Origin: [Phialemoniopsis] sp. UDSM-2020
Lineage: Eukaryota; Ascomycota; Sordariomycetes; Thyridiales; Thyridiaceae
NCBI GenBank assembly: GCA_018873225.1
Contig: JAEILZ010000002.1
Coordinates: 4,712,001-4,776,000 of the forward strand
Length of the DNA stretch: 64,000 nt
Direction: 5' to 3'
The position numbers were made by a program, and so were the translations under genes. The notes beneath the pieces were generated by a model, which was given only the letters and a program-made list of their open reading frames with translations, did not search any database and was not told where the DNA came from. Positions within the stretch are counted from its first letter, which is position 1. Every line of letters begins with the position of its first letter. Shown here in pieces: positions 23,638 through 32,872 of this stretch.

Positions 23638-25234
23638 ATGTCTTCTTCTCGTAGCTTTTCCAAGGCCCTGCGGTCGCCTCTGGCCCGCCAGCTGACCTCG
23701 GGTGCTGCCCAGCGCCGCACCTTCGTCGCCGCCTCGAGCGCCGTCCGCGCCTCTGCCGTCAAGCGCGCTGCCGTTGCCGGCCCTGCCCAGCAGCAGGTCC
23801 GCGGCGTCAAGACCATTGACTTCGCTGGCCACAAGGAGCAGGTCTGGGGTATGTGTTTCTCTATCTTGCCGAGACTCGGCCGTCCGTCCTGCGAGCTAGC
23901 TTGGCTCGTAGGAGGGGCGGTCAGCAAAGGCACGAAACCCATCAATTGCCGACATGACTGACTTTTGGACTCTCAGAGCGTGAGGACTGGCCCAAGGAGA
24001 AGCTCCTGGTAAGCAATTGACCCTTCCTCGATGGAATTGATGGCCTGCCGCTGGGTGAAGAATTCAGTATCGCTGACCGCATCGCCACGAAACAGGACTA
24101 CTTCAAGAACGACACCCTCGCCCTCATCGGCTACGGCTCCCAGGGCCACGGCCAAGGCCTGAACCTCCGTGACAACGGCCTCAACGTCATCATCGGCGTC
24201 CGAAAGGGCGGCAAGTCCTGGAAGGATGCCGAGCAGGACGGCTGGGTTGCCGGCAAGAACCTGTTCGAGGTTGACGAGGCCATCTCGCGCGGTTCCATCG
24301 TCATGAACCTGCTGTCCGATGCCGCCCAGTCCGAGACCTGGCCTCACATCAAGCCCCAGCTGACCAAGGGCAAGGTAAGCAAGAATTCTGCCGTCGTCTA
24401 TGGGTCAATATCAGATCGATATCGGGACATATGCTGACTGCCACCTCCCCTCCAATGTAGACTCTGTACTTCTCCCACGGTTTCTCCCCCGTCTTCAAGG
24501 ACCTCACCAAGGTTGACGTCCCCAAGGACATCGATGTCATCCTCGTCGCCCCCAAGGGTTCCGGCCGCACTGTCCGCTCCCTCTTCCGCGAGGGCCGTGG
24601 CATCAACTCGTCGTTCGCCGTCTACCAGGACGTGACCGGCAAGGCCGAGGAGAAGGCCCAGGCTCTCGGTGTCGCCGTCGGCTCCGGCTACCTCTACAAG
24701 ACCACCTTTGAGAAGGAGGTCTACTCTGACCTGTACGGTGAGCGTGGCTGCCTCATGGGCGGTATCCACGGCATGTTCCTTGCCCAGTACGAGGTCCTCC
24801 GCGAGCGCGGCCACAGCCCCTCTGAGGCTTTCAACGAGACCGTCGAGGAGGCCACCCAGTCCCTGTACCCCCTGATCGGTGCCAACGGCATGGACTGGAT
24901 GTACGAGGCCTGCTCCACCACCGCCCGCCGCGGTGCCATCGACTGGTCCCCCCGCTTCAAGGATGCCCTGAAGCCCGTCTTCAACGACCTGTACGACTCC
25001 GTCAAGGATGGCTCCGAGACCAAGCGCTCGCTCGAGTACAACAGCCAGAAGGACTACCGTGAGAAGTACGAGGCCGAGATGGAGGAGATCCGCAACCTCG
25101 AGATCTGGAGGGCCGGCAAGGCTGTCCGGTATGTTATTTCCCTTAGTCCCAACCTTCTAATAGCCATCCGTTCAATCTTGCTGACGTTATGTTTCCTTTT
25201 CAACAGCTCTCTCCGCCCCGAGAACCAGAAGTAA
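23638..25234 (+). CDS. ilv2: Ketol-acid reductoisomerase, mitochondrial
   Basis: Second step of valine, leucine and isoleucine synthesis: NADPH-dependent isomeroreduction of acetolactate or acetohydroxybutyrate in the mitochondrial matrix (yeast ILV5, Neurospora ilv-2). Five exons (23638-23848, 23977-24008, 24096-24374, 24461-25128 and 25207-25234) with introns of 128, 87, 86 and 78 nt encode 405 residues. Residues 1 to about 58 are an Arg/Ser/Ala-rich presequence. The NADPH-binding loop IGYGSQGHGQGLN begins at about 92. Further family blocks are SDAAQ, the SHGF/PKGSGRTVRSLF region and the C-terminal knotted domain with DLYGERGCLMGGIHGM, ANGMDWMYEACSTTARRGA and YREKYEAEMEEIRN. The last intron is a stop-free multiple of three, and a retained form would add 26 hydrophobic residues before SLRPENQK. 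That is unlikely to be functional. Confidence 0.95.
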
Positions 25235-25452
25235 GCTGGTCGACGACAACGTCTGGTTGAAGGAAGGTGCAATGGGTGAACAGGCTCGCGCTTTTGTGTT
25301 TTAACTGTTTCTTACGGGTTTTACAATCTGGGGACAAAACTTTTTGTACTTGTATATCTGGGTTCCGGGACGGGATCCGGGGGCTGCTGGTCCAAAAGTA
25401 CATTTGATTGCTTTTTCTCGCCATCCGGTCGCTCATGAAATATCCAAAGAAT

Positions 25453-25459
25453 TGAGTCA
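25453..25459. promoter_or_regulatory. TGAGTCA, Gcn4/CPC1-type site
   Basis: Consensus TGA(C/G)TCA heptamer, 557 bp before the ATG of the PLP-enzyme gene at 26016. The motif is expected several times by chance in 64 kb, so function is inference. Confidence 0.35.
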
Positions 25460-25550
25460 CGCTGTGAACAAAAACGATCCTATGCGGTCCGTCTCTCCAT
25501 TCGGGTCCTTTTGTATGTCTTGGCTCATGCAAGCGGGTTTTGGGGAGCAA

Positions 25551-25557
25551 TGAGTCA
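25551..25557. promoter_or_regulatory. TGAGTCA, second Gcn4/CPC1-type site
   Basis: Second identical heptamer 98 bp downstream of the first, in the same upstream region. Two identical sites so close together are more suggestive than one. Confidence 0.4.
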
Positions 25558-26015
25558 TATTGCAAGTGAGATGCATGCAACCTGTGATTCTTTTATCGCA
25601 AGCTCGGTGTCGGGATCCGCAATGGTGATGATGAAAAGGGATAAAAAGGACCGGTCGTCTTGATAACTCGGGCGCGGATGTGTGCCTGCCGTGGGCAGCA
25701 CTGTTGTCGGCGTCGCTCTGGCGCACCAAATCGGTTTTAGCGCTGCTTGTGCTGCAGGCGTTTCCCCGCTGTATGCACGCTCTTTATCGCTTTTGGTCTT
25801 ATATTACTCACTCCTCCAACCGACTTATATCGAAGGTCGTGGATGCAAGTTGTGTATATATGTTGTGTGGTCAAGGACGCTGCAATTCTTGCCCACGCTT
25901 GAACGTCCCAGGGCCCATCGCCGTACAAGTCACTCGACCGCCAATACTCTTTCGGGATTAAATCACATCACCTTGCTTCATCACGAAATCTTTCTGAGGA
26001 GATAGTAGTAGGGCC

Positions 26016-27598
26016 ATGGCCGACATATCCACCTGCCCGCCCCTGACGCGGGACTCGGTCGTCGCGGCCCACGACCTCGTCCGGCCGCACGTCCACCGCA
26101 CGCCCGTGCTCACGTGCGCCACGCTCGACCGGCTCGCCTCGGAGCGGAGGGTGCCGGGCGGCGCCAAGCCGACGATGCGCTTGTGGTTCAAGTGCGAGAA
26201 CCTGCAGCGCATCGGGGCGTTCAAGGTCCGGGGCGCGTTCCACGCTGTCGAGAGGCTGAGGAGAGAGCCCGGGCTCGTGGAGAGCGGGGGTTGGGAGAAG
26301 GGGGTTGTTACGCATAGTAGTGGTGAGTTTCTTTTGGGTTTTCTTGCTTACGTTTCTGTTTCTGTGTATTTGAGTTTGAATTTGAAGGGTTGGCGGAGGG
26401 GAGCGCTGAAAGGGGGTATCAGGGCTGGAGGTCATGACACTGGAGAAGGTTTGGGCTGGTTCGACGAGCCTGGGAAACTGGATGTCGTGGAAAGGGGGCA
26501 CCTTGAGGAGAAAGGCCAAGTGGTCTAGCGTCTGGCGCGTGATGTTAAACGAGCAGTGTTCTCCTGGCTGTCGTGGGGGTTCAAGTCGAGCAAGTGCTCC
26601 TAGGCCAATGGTATCGGGGCCGCTACCCAGTGTCTACCTACCCCTTGCGGGAAGAGCTGGACCGCAGGATATGGATTCTGGGCCGAACGATCTTCGTGTC
26701 ATAGACAGACATACTCGACACACTGCCGAGCCACATTCCTTGTGACTTTGACACTGACGACACAAAACCCCTCCCAGGCAACCACGCCCAGGCCCTCGCC
26801 CTCGCCGCCCGCGAGGCCGGCATCCCCGCGCACATCGTCATGCCCGACATCGCCCCGCCGCCCAAGATCGCCGCCACCCGCGGCTACGGCGCCAACGTCG
26901 TCTTCTCGGGCTCCACGGCCGCCGAGCGCGAGGCCGTCGCCTCCCGCGTCGTCGCCGACACGGGCGCCCGCCTCGTCCCGCCCTACGACCACCCGGATAT
27001 CATCCTGGGCCAGGGCACCCTGGGCCTCGAGCTGCAGGAGCAGACTGCGGAGCTCATGGGCGGTAGCAAAAAGCAGCTCGACGCCGTCGTCGCGCCCTGC
27101 GGCGGCGGCGGCATGCTCTCGGGCGTGGCGCTCAGCTGCGAGGGCACGGGGATCCGCGTCTACGGCGCCGAGCCCTCGTTCGAGGGCGCCGACGACGCGC
27201 GCCGCGGGTTCGCGGCAGGCAAGAGGATCGAGGGGGTCAAGACGCTCACCGTCGCCGACGGCCTTCGCACCAACCTCGGCGTGTACCCCTGGCAGGTGCT
27301 CTACGAGCGCCGGCTCGTCGAAGGTTTCCACGCCGTCGGCGAGGAAGAAATCCTGCGCGCCATGCGCCTCGTCTACGAGCGCATGAAGCTCGTCATCGAG
27401 CCGAGCGCCGCCGTGCCTCTGGCAGTGGCGCTGTACGACGAGGAGTTTCGTGCCTTGGTCGAGCGCGAGGCTGGGGAGGAAGGATGGGATATTGGGATTG
27501 TGTTCTCGGGGGGCAATGTTGAGCTTGATAAGCTTGGTGAGCTTTTTGCGAGGGGAAAAATAGAGGAGGTGAGGAAGGAGTTGTCTGAGGGCGAGTGA
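26016..27598 (+). CDS. PLP-dependent serine/threonine dehydratase or serine racemase-like enzyme
   Basis: Fold-type II PLP enzyme of the serine racemase / threonine dehydratase family. It is expected to eliminate water and ammonia from Ser, Thr or hydroxyaspartate, or to racemise Ser. Two exons (26016-26322 and 26778-27598) encode 375 residues. The Schiff-base Lys lies in GAFKVRGA at about 70. The junction of the two exons builds SSGNHAQ at 101-107, which fixes the splice sites. The glycine loop GGGGMLSG, binding the PLP phosphate, starts at about 211. There is no ACT regulatory domain, which argues against biosynthetic Ilv1. The 455-nt intron is the longest in the window and holds no recognisable coding segment. 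The gene ends 197 bp from the convergent MFS gene. The exact substrate cannot be told from sequence. Confidence 0.85.
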
Positions 27599-27795
27599 AA
27601 CTGTTGTTAGATGTGAATACTGGATCGGATGTAGACTCACGAGGACATCACATAGAGGAACACGTATGATAGATCACGCCAATTCTCGGAATGATGATAG
27701 ATGCAACGTATTCATGATCCATCCCGTCTTTCTATATGGTACTGGTATGCTTACACATCTATACATGCCAAAAATGTGAATAAGACGACCGCACA

Positions 27796-29640
27796 TCAGT
27801 CCTGATCCCTCATCTTCTCGTCCATTTCCTTCCTCCACTGCGGCCCCCACTTCCTCAGCGCCCAGATGCACGCGTTGCCGCCGACAAAGGCGACGATAGC
27901 GAGCATGGTGAACAGCCACCCGGGGCCCATGGCGTCGATGAGCGGTTGTGTCACAATACCGCCGACGCCCGAGAAGATGTTGCGGACGAAATTATTGACG
28001 GCGATGCCGGCCGAGCTACGACGCGGCAAAAATTCGGTCAGCATCGTCGTCGCGGCGCCGAACACGAGCATGCTGCCCACGCCAAAGAAGAAGTTGGCGA
28101 TAGAGGGCACGATCCAGTGCACGCCCTTTTGCGCCGACCAGCCGAACCACACGAGTGCTGCAGGGAACAGCGAGGCCGATAGCCAGGCGTTTTCGCGCAT
28201 GCGGTCCTCAGGCAAGAAAACGAGCCTGCCGTTGGCGTCGTAACGGCCCGCGCGCTTGGCCTCGCGCTGCATGATCTTGTCGATCCAGCGGCCCCCGAGC
28301 AGGGAGGCGACCAGGTAGCCGAGAGAGGCCGGGATGTAGAGCAGGCCGATGATCATCTCGGAGAAGACGTAGGGCGGGGTCGAGAAGACGGACTGGACGG
28401 CGACGTTCAGGACGTAGAGCGTGCCAAAGGTGACGGCGGCATAGCTGACGGTCAGGGCGATGGGCGGGTACCGCAAGTAGCCCAGGATCTTGAGGGGGTC
28501 GACGAAGGAGCGCTTGAGGAAGACGGCGGCGCGCTTGGTCTTGATCTCGACGGAGCGTGCGGTAGATATGCGGGAAAGGTTTGTGCCCTCTGCGACAGCT
28601 GGGGCGCGGGGCTTGCGCTTTGGGAGCGTCTCGGGGAGGCAGAAGAGGATCATGATGACGGTCACGCCGCCCTGGATGGCCAGAAACCACATGGTGCTGC
28701 GCCATCCCCACTTGAGAGCCAGGGCGCCGCCGATGATGGGGGAGAAGAGCGGCCCGAGGAGGGGTCCGAGGTAGAAGATGCCCATGGCCCTGCCGCGATG
28801 CTTCGGTTCCCAGATGTCGGCGATGGTGCCTGCTCCGACGGCCTGGACTGAAGCACCAGCTCCTCCGTTTAGGGTCCGCATGATGATGAGCATGGTGACA
28901 TTGACGCTCACGGCGCTGAGAATCGCGAAGACGAAGTAGAGGGCGAAGGATATAACGTAGATGGAGCGTCGTCCGAACTGCTCAGAGAATGATGACCTGA
29001 TGGTTATTCCCTTAGTCACTTGCGATATCAGCAATTGAAGACGGGTTAAACTTACCACCACAGGGGGAAGATGGCCATGCCGAGCATGTAGAACGCTACA
29101 GACAAGTTGATGACGGTTTGAGAGGCGTGTAGATCAGTCGACATCTCCTTGAGCGCGGCTAAAAGTACATCGTAAGTAAAGGGTCCTTGCCTTGGTGGGA
29201 ACGGCGTTTGGCATACGATAAAAAATTCCTGAGCCCACTGGTGCGGCCGAAGCCGCCACAGCGACCACGGTCGTGATCATCCACTTCGTCTTATCGGAGT
29301 ACTCCTGTGGCCTCTCCACCTCTGGCAGAACTGTTAACTGCGCGAACAGGCCCCTGCGCTTAGACCGAGGCACGATCGTGACGGCCCTTGACCTAGTTGA
29401 CGAGGCTCTGGAAAGTGATGGCCCCAAGCCGGAGGCCGGGCCTGCTAGATCGGTCGGTTCGGCATCCGAGCTTGCTAGGTTACCGGCCTCCGTGGACTTC
29501 TCACTGACCGTCTCCTGCTCCCGGGCAGCAACATCTTCGCTGCTCAGGCTAGCTCGCGAGCTAGACGAGGTGCTCAGTCGATCCGCTGGTTGCGTAGGGT
29601 CGTCGAGGTCCTGAGGCCTCTTCTCCGGATCGCTGGCCAT
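27796..29640 (-). CDS. MFS drug:H+ antiporter, DHA1 family (Aqr1/Qdr/Dtr1-like)
   Basis: Twelve-helix membrane exporter. Exons on the minus strand are 29640-29217, 29158-29056 and 28996-27796, with introns of 58 and 59 nt, giving 575 residues. The long Ser-rich cytoplasmic N-terminus (about 115 residues, starting MASDPEKRPQ) precedes helix 1. Splicing restores the family sequences IFYPALKEM and FPLWWSSFSEQFGRR. The antiporter motif C is clear as LGPLLGPLFSPIIGG, preceded by RTLNGGAGASVQAVGAG. A central cytoplasmic loop separates the two six-helix halves, and the C-terminal half ends in a short charged tail. The ATG at 29640 was preferred over upstream in-frame non-ATG starts. Yeast relatives export organic acids, drugs, dityrosine or surplus amino acids. 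The substrate here is unknown. Confidence 0.88.
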
Positions 29641-30254
29641 GGGGACCGGGCTCCGTAACGAACTCGGGCCTTCTTCACGGAACCAATTGGAACAGATATG
29701 GGCAGGCTTTGTGATATTTGTAGTCGCGACTTGCAAACTTTATTCCCGGAGGAAAACAGGGTTTGGGCCTTAGTAACAGCTCATCCGAACACCCAGTACA
29801 CCATTAACATCCCATCCGAACTTCGAGACTTGATCAAGCATCGCGAAGGAAGAAGGGAAGGGGAAAGAAACAATAGTCCAAGAAGAGCAGCAGGCGGGAA
29901 TAAGAAGCGCGAGCGAGGCAAAGAGGGTCGGCACTTTTGTCGCATTCTGTCGCCGTGGGTCGGGGAGTTCACACCATGCTTAGTGACGCTTAGCCTACTC
30001 GAGACGAGACCGGCCCTTGCGAAGACGGAGCCCATGGATCGAGCATCGCCGAGGTTGGCTCAAAATCACCGCTTTGACCCCGCTGGAAACCTGGGGTAGG
30101 AGATCATCACAAGTCCCCGTGGACCGGAGGTTGTTGGTTCGCGCGAGATAGATAACACCGGTGCAAAGAGGCGATGGTGCAATCCGGCGGCGTGCGCAGG
30201 GTGGTGATGTCTTTGATGTCTGACTCCGGTTGATCGGCACGTCATGGGAATATC

Positions 30255-30269
30255 GTCAACCCGGTTGAC
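30255..30269. promoter_or_regulatory. 15-bp palindrome, possible transcription-factor site
   Basis: GTCAACCCGGTTGAC, a perfect inverted repeat with 7-bp arms around one C. A related half-site, CGGTTGA, occurs about 30 bp upstream near 30227. It lies midway between the divergent MFS and pro2 genes. CGG-containing inverted repeats are typical targets of fungal Zn2Cys6 dimers, but no factor can be named. Confidence 0.4.
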
Positions 30270-30718
30270 CCATACCATACCGGTCCGTGCGATCCTGCGC
30301 TGGTTGACAGCATGTCGTTGCGATGCAATTGAGACAATGCCATTGTAGGAAATGGAATGCAGAATTTACTCGTAAGAGGTTACACCGTTACAGTGACTGA
30401 CAGTGTGCTTTAGTATGCTCATTCGTGGGGATGCAACTGCCATTCAGGTCTCGAGATTAAAAGACGGACATTGTTCACTCAGGAGAAGGAAGTCGCAACC
30501 ACGAAATATACAAAACGTGGCATCTGCAACCATTAACTCATGAAAGCCATCACAGGTATTCAAGGGATGGGACAGGATGAAGTTTAGTGAAATGCTTGTG
30601 CATGAGTCCCGCCTCCACTGTATATGCAGGTAATGCGGGAAGGCTAAACTCACAGCGGCGGACTAGACACCCGAGCCAAAATTTTGACCGCCCGCGATAT
30701 ATCAAAGTCCCGGAAAAG

Positions 30719-30725
30719 TGACTCA
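30719..30725 (+). promoter_or_regulatory. TGACTCA, Gcn4/CPC1-type site of pro2
   Basis: Consensus heptamer 178 bp upstream of the pro2 ATG. This is the best-placed such site in the window for an amino-acid biosynthesis gene. Confidence 0.5.
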
Positions 30726-30896
30726 GAACGAAAGAGAAAGTCTCAACATATCAAAACTCCCCACCAAGATACCCCTTCCGGTCACGCAACAGCTCATTCT
30801 CACAGAGTCTGGCCTTACATATCATCATTTCGTCCCTACGGCTTCTAATCCGCTGACCGACCCCGGGCTTGTCCGTCCGGTTTCCGTCCCCCCGCC

Positions 30897-32410
30897 ATGT
30901 CCCTCACAAACGCCAGCCCCGCCGACGCCGCATCGGCGGCCAAGTCGGCGTCCCATGTGCTGGCCGCCCTGCCGGCCTCGGCCCGGAACGATGCCCTGAC
31001 GGCCATTCACGCGGCCCTCGGTGCGGCCAGAGATGACATCCTTGCCGCTAATGCTCGTGACCTCGAGCTCGCCCGCAAGGCCGCCGCCGACGGCCAGCTG
31101 AGCTCCGCCCTTGTCTCGCGCCTCGACCTGGGCAAGAAGGGCAAGTGGGAGGACATGCTCAAAGGCATACTCGATGTGAGGGATCTTGACGACCCTGGTA
31201 AGTTGGTTTTTTGTCTATGTGTTGTGCTTCTGTCCAGTGGCTTCTCCCCTGTCGTGCCTCCACGGGCTCACTTTTACCTCTTACATCTCATCTCATAACT
31301 CATACCCCTGGGCATGAGGTCATTGACCCTTCTCATACTAACATACTCTCTCACCACCAAGTCGGCAAGGTCACCCTCCGCACCCGCCTCGACGAGGGCC
31401 TCGACATGGAACGCGTAACCTGCCCCATCGGCGTGCTCCTCATCATCTTCGAGGCCCGCCCCGAGGTCATCGCCAACATCGCCTCCCTCGCCATCAAGTC
31501 CGGCAACGCCGCCATCCTCAAGGGCGGCAAGGAGTCCACAGAGTCCTTCGTCGCCATCGCCCGCGTCATCGAGGCCGCCCTGTCCTCCTCGCGCGTCCCC
31601 AACGGCGCCGTCCAGCTCGTCACCACGCGCGACGTCATCCCGCAGCTGCTCGCCCTCGACGGCACCATCGACCTCGTCATCCCGAGGGGCTCCAACGAGC
31701 TCGTCCGCTACATCAAGAACAACACGCGCATTCCCGTGCTGGGCCACGCAGACGGCCTCTGCTCCATCTACCTAGAGGCCTCGGCCGACGCCAAGCTGGC
31801 CGCCGACGTGGTCGTCGACGCAAAGACGAGCTACCCGGCCGCCTGCAACGCCGTCGAGACCCTGCTCGTCGAGGAGGCCGCCCTGCAGGGCCCCTTCCCC
31901 GCCGTCGCGGGCGCCCTGCTCGACAAGGGCGTCGAGCTGCGCTGCGACGCCGCCACGAAAGCCGCCCTCTCGTCCCTCCCCGCCGACAAGCTCTCCGCTC
32001 TCGTGCGCGACGTCGCGCCGCAGGACTACGACGCCGAGCACCTCTCCCTGACGCTCACCGTCGCCGCCGTGCCCGACCTCCCCGCCGCGGCGGCGCACAT
32101 CAACGCCCACGGCTCCGGGCACACCGACGTCATCCTGACGGCCGACGAGGAACACGCCGAGCGCTTCATGGCCGCCGTCGACGCGGCGGGCGTCTACTGG
32201 AACGCGAGCACGCGGTTCGCCGACGGCATGCGCTACGGGTTCGGCACCGAGGTCGGCATCAGCACCAACAAGATCCACTCCCGGGGCCCCGTCGGGCTCG
32301 AAGGGCTCATGATCTACAAGTACAAGATCCGGGGCGCGGGCCACGTGAGCGCCGTGTACGGCGAGGGCGAGGGCAAGAAGAGGTTCCTGCATCAGAGCTT
32401 GCCTCTGTGA
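30897..32410 (+). CDS. pro2: Gamma-glutamyl phosphate reductase
   Basis: Second step of proline synthesis: NADPH-dependent reduction of glutamyl-5-phosphate to glutamate-5-semialdehyde. Two exons (30897-31197 and 31362-32410) with a 164-nt intron (branch ACTAAC) encode 449 residues, a normal length for ProA/Pro2. The aldehyde-dehydrogenase fold shows RVTCPIGVLLIIFEARPEV, IKSGNAAILKGGKES, the PRGSNELVRYIKNNTRIPVL block and the active-site Cys at about 262 in TSYPAACNAVETLL. The C-terminal part has WNASTRFADGMRYGFGTEVG and SRGPVGLEGLM. No glutamate 5-kinase domain is fused, so this is the separate fungal enzyme. The gene is strongly biased to C/G-ending codons, which creates long antisense open frames. 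Confidence 0.95.
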
Positions 32411-32872
32411 AGGGCTGACTGAGAGGGCTTGAGAAGGGGGAATAGAGATGGTGGCTCTGAAAACTTGGGGTGCATGCATGTTGTTTGGCGTCTGTGGTGA
32501 CTAAAATCCCTAAAAGGTAGACACGAGAAAAGTGCTTTTTTGATCAATAGATGAACTTGATGAAGCCACAGCGGGCCTGACTTTCCACGACCGTGGCATA
32601 CATAACATTTGCTATCACTCCTTTGAATCGTGACCAGAGCGGTATAGTTGAAAATAAGCCTCCATTCTTTGGAGGGAAAAGGGCTACACATCCCCCAAGG
32701 GGGTGAGAAGAAAAAAGACAATAAACAGTCATAAAGTCTTCCGACTCCAGGATATAGATACAGGAAGCAGCAGTGTCTCATTATCATACCCCGTATCCAG
32801 CTGGTATCTCATGCTCGCTCACTCACACACACACACACAAAGTCATGATCATGGGCACGTCGTTTCGTCCTC
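32411..32872. other. Short interval between convergent genes
   Basis: 462 bp of presumed 3' untranslated sequence between pro2 and the coiled-coil gene. It includes a CA dinucleotide tract at about 32824-32839. No gene was seen. Confidence 0.6.

Larger units (their letters stand above)
25235..26015. other. Intergenic region upstream of PLP-enzyme gene
   Basis: No gene was detected. It holds the 3' end of the reductoisomerase gene and the promoter of the PLP enzyme, including two TGAGTCA sites listed separately. The short open frames are not supported. Confidence 0.6.
29641..30896. other. Divergent promoter region between the MFS gene and pro2
   Basis: No gene was detected in this 1.26-kb shared upstream region. 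It contains a 15-bp palindrome (30255-30269) and a TGACTCA site (30719-30725), both listed separately. Confidence 0.6.

Noticed and set aside
25129..25206. Reading straight through the last intron of ketol-acid reductoisomerase
   Set aside because: Although open, it adds 26 hydrophobic residues, and the splice sites (GTATG and CAACAG) are good.
26699..27640. 313-codon minus-strand frame over the PLP-enzyme gene
   Set aside because: Antisense shadow of a GC-rich coding exon, with Ala/Gly/Asp-rich composition and no domain.
31772..32479. 235-codon minus-strand frame over pro2
   Set aside because: Antisense shadow produced by strong codon bias.
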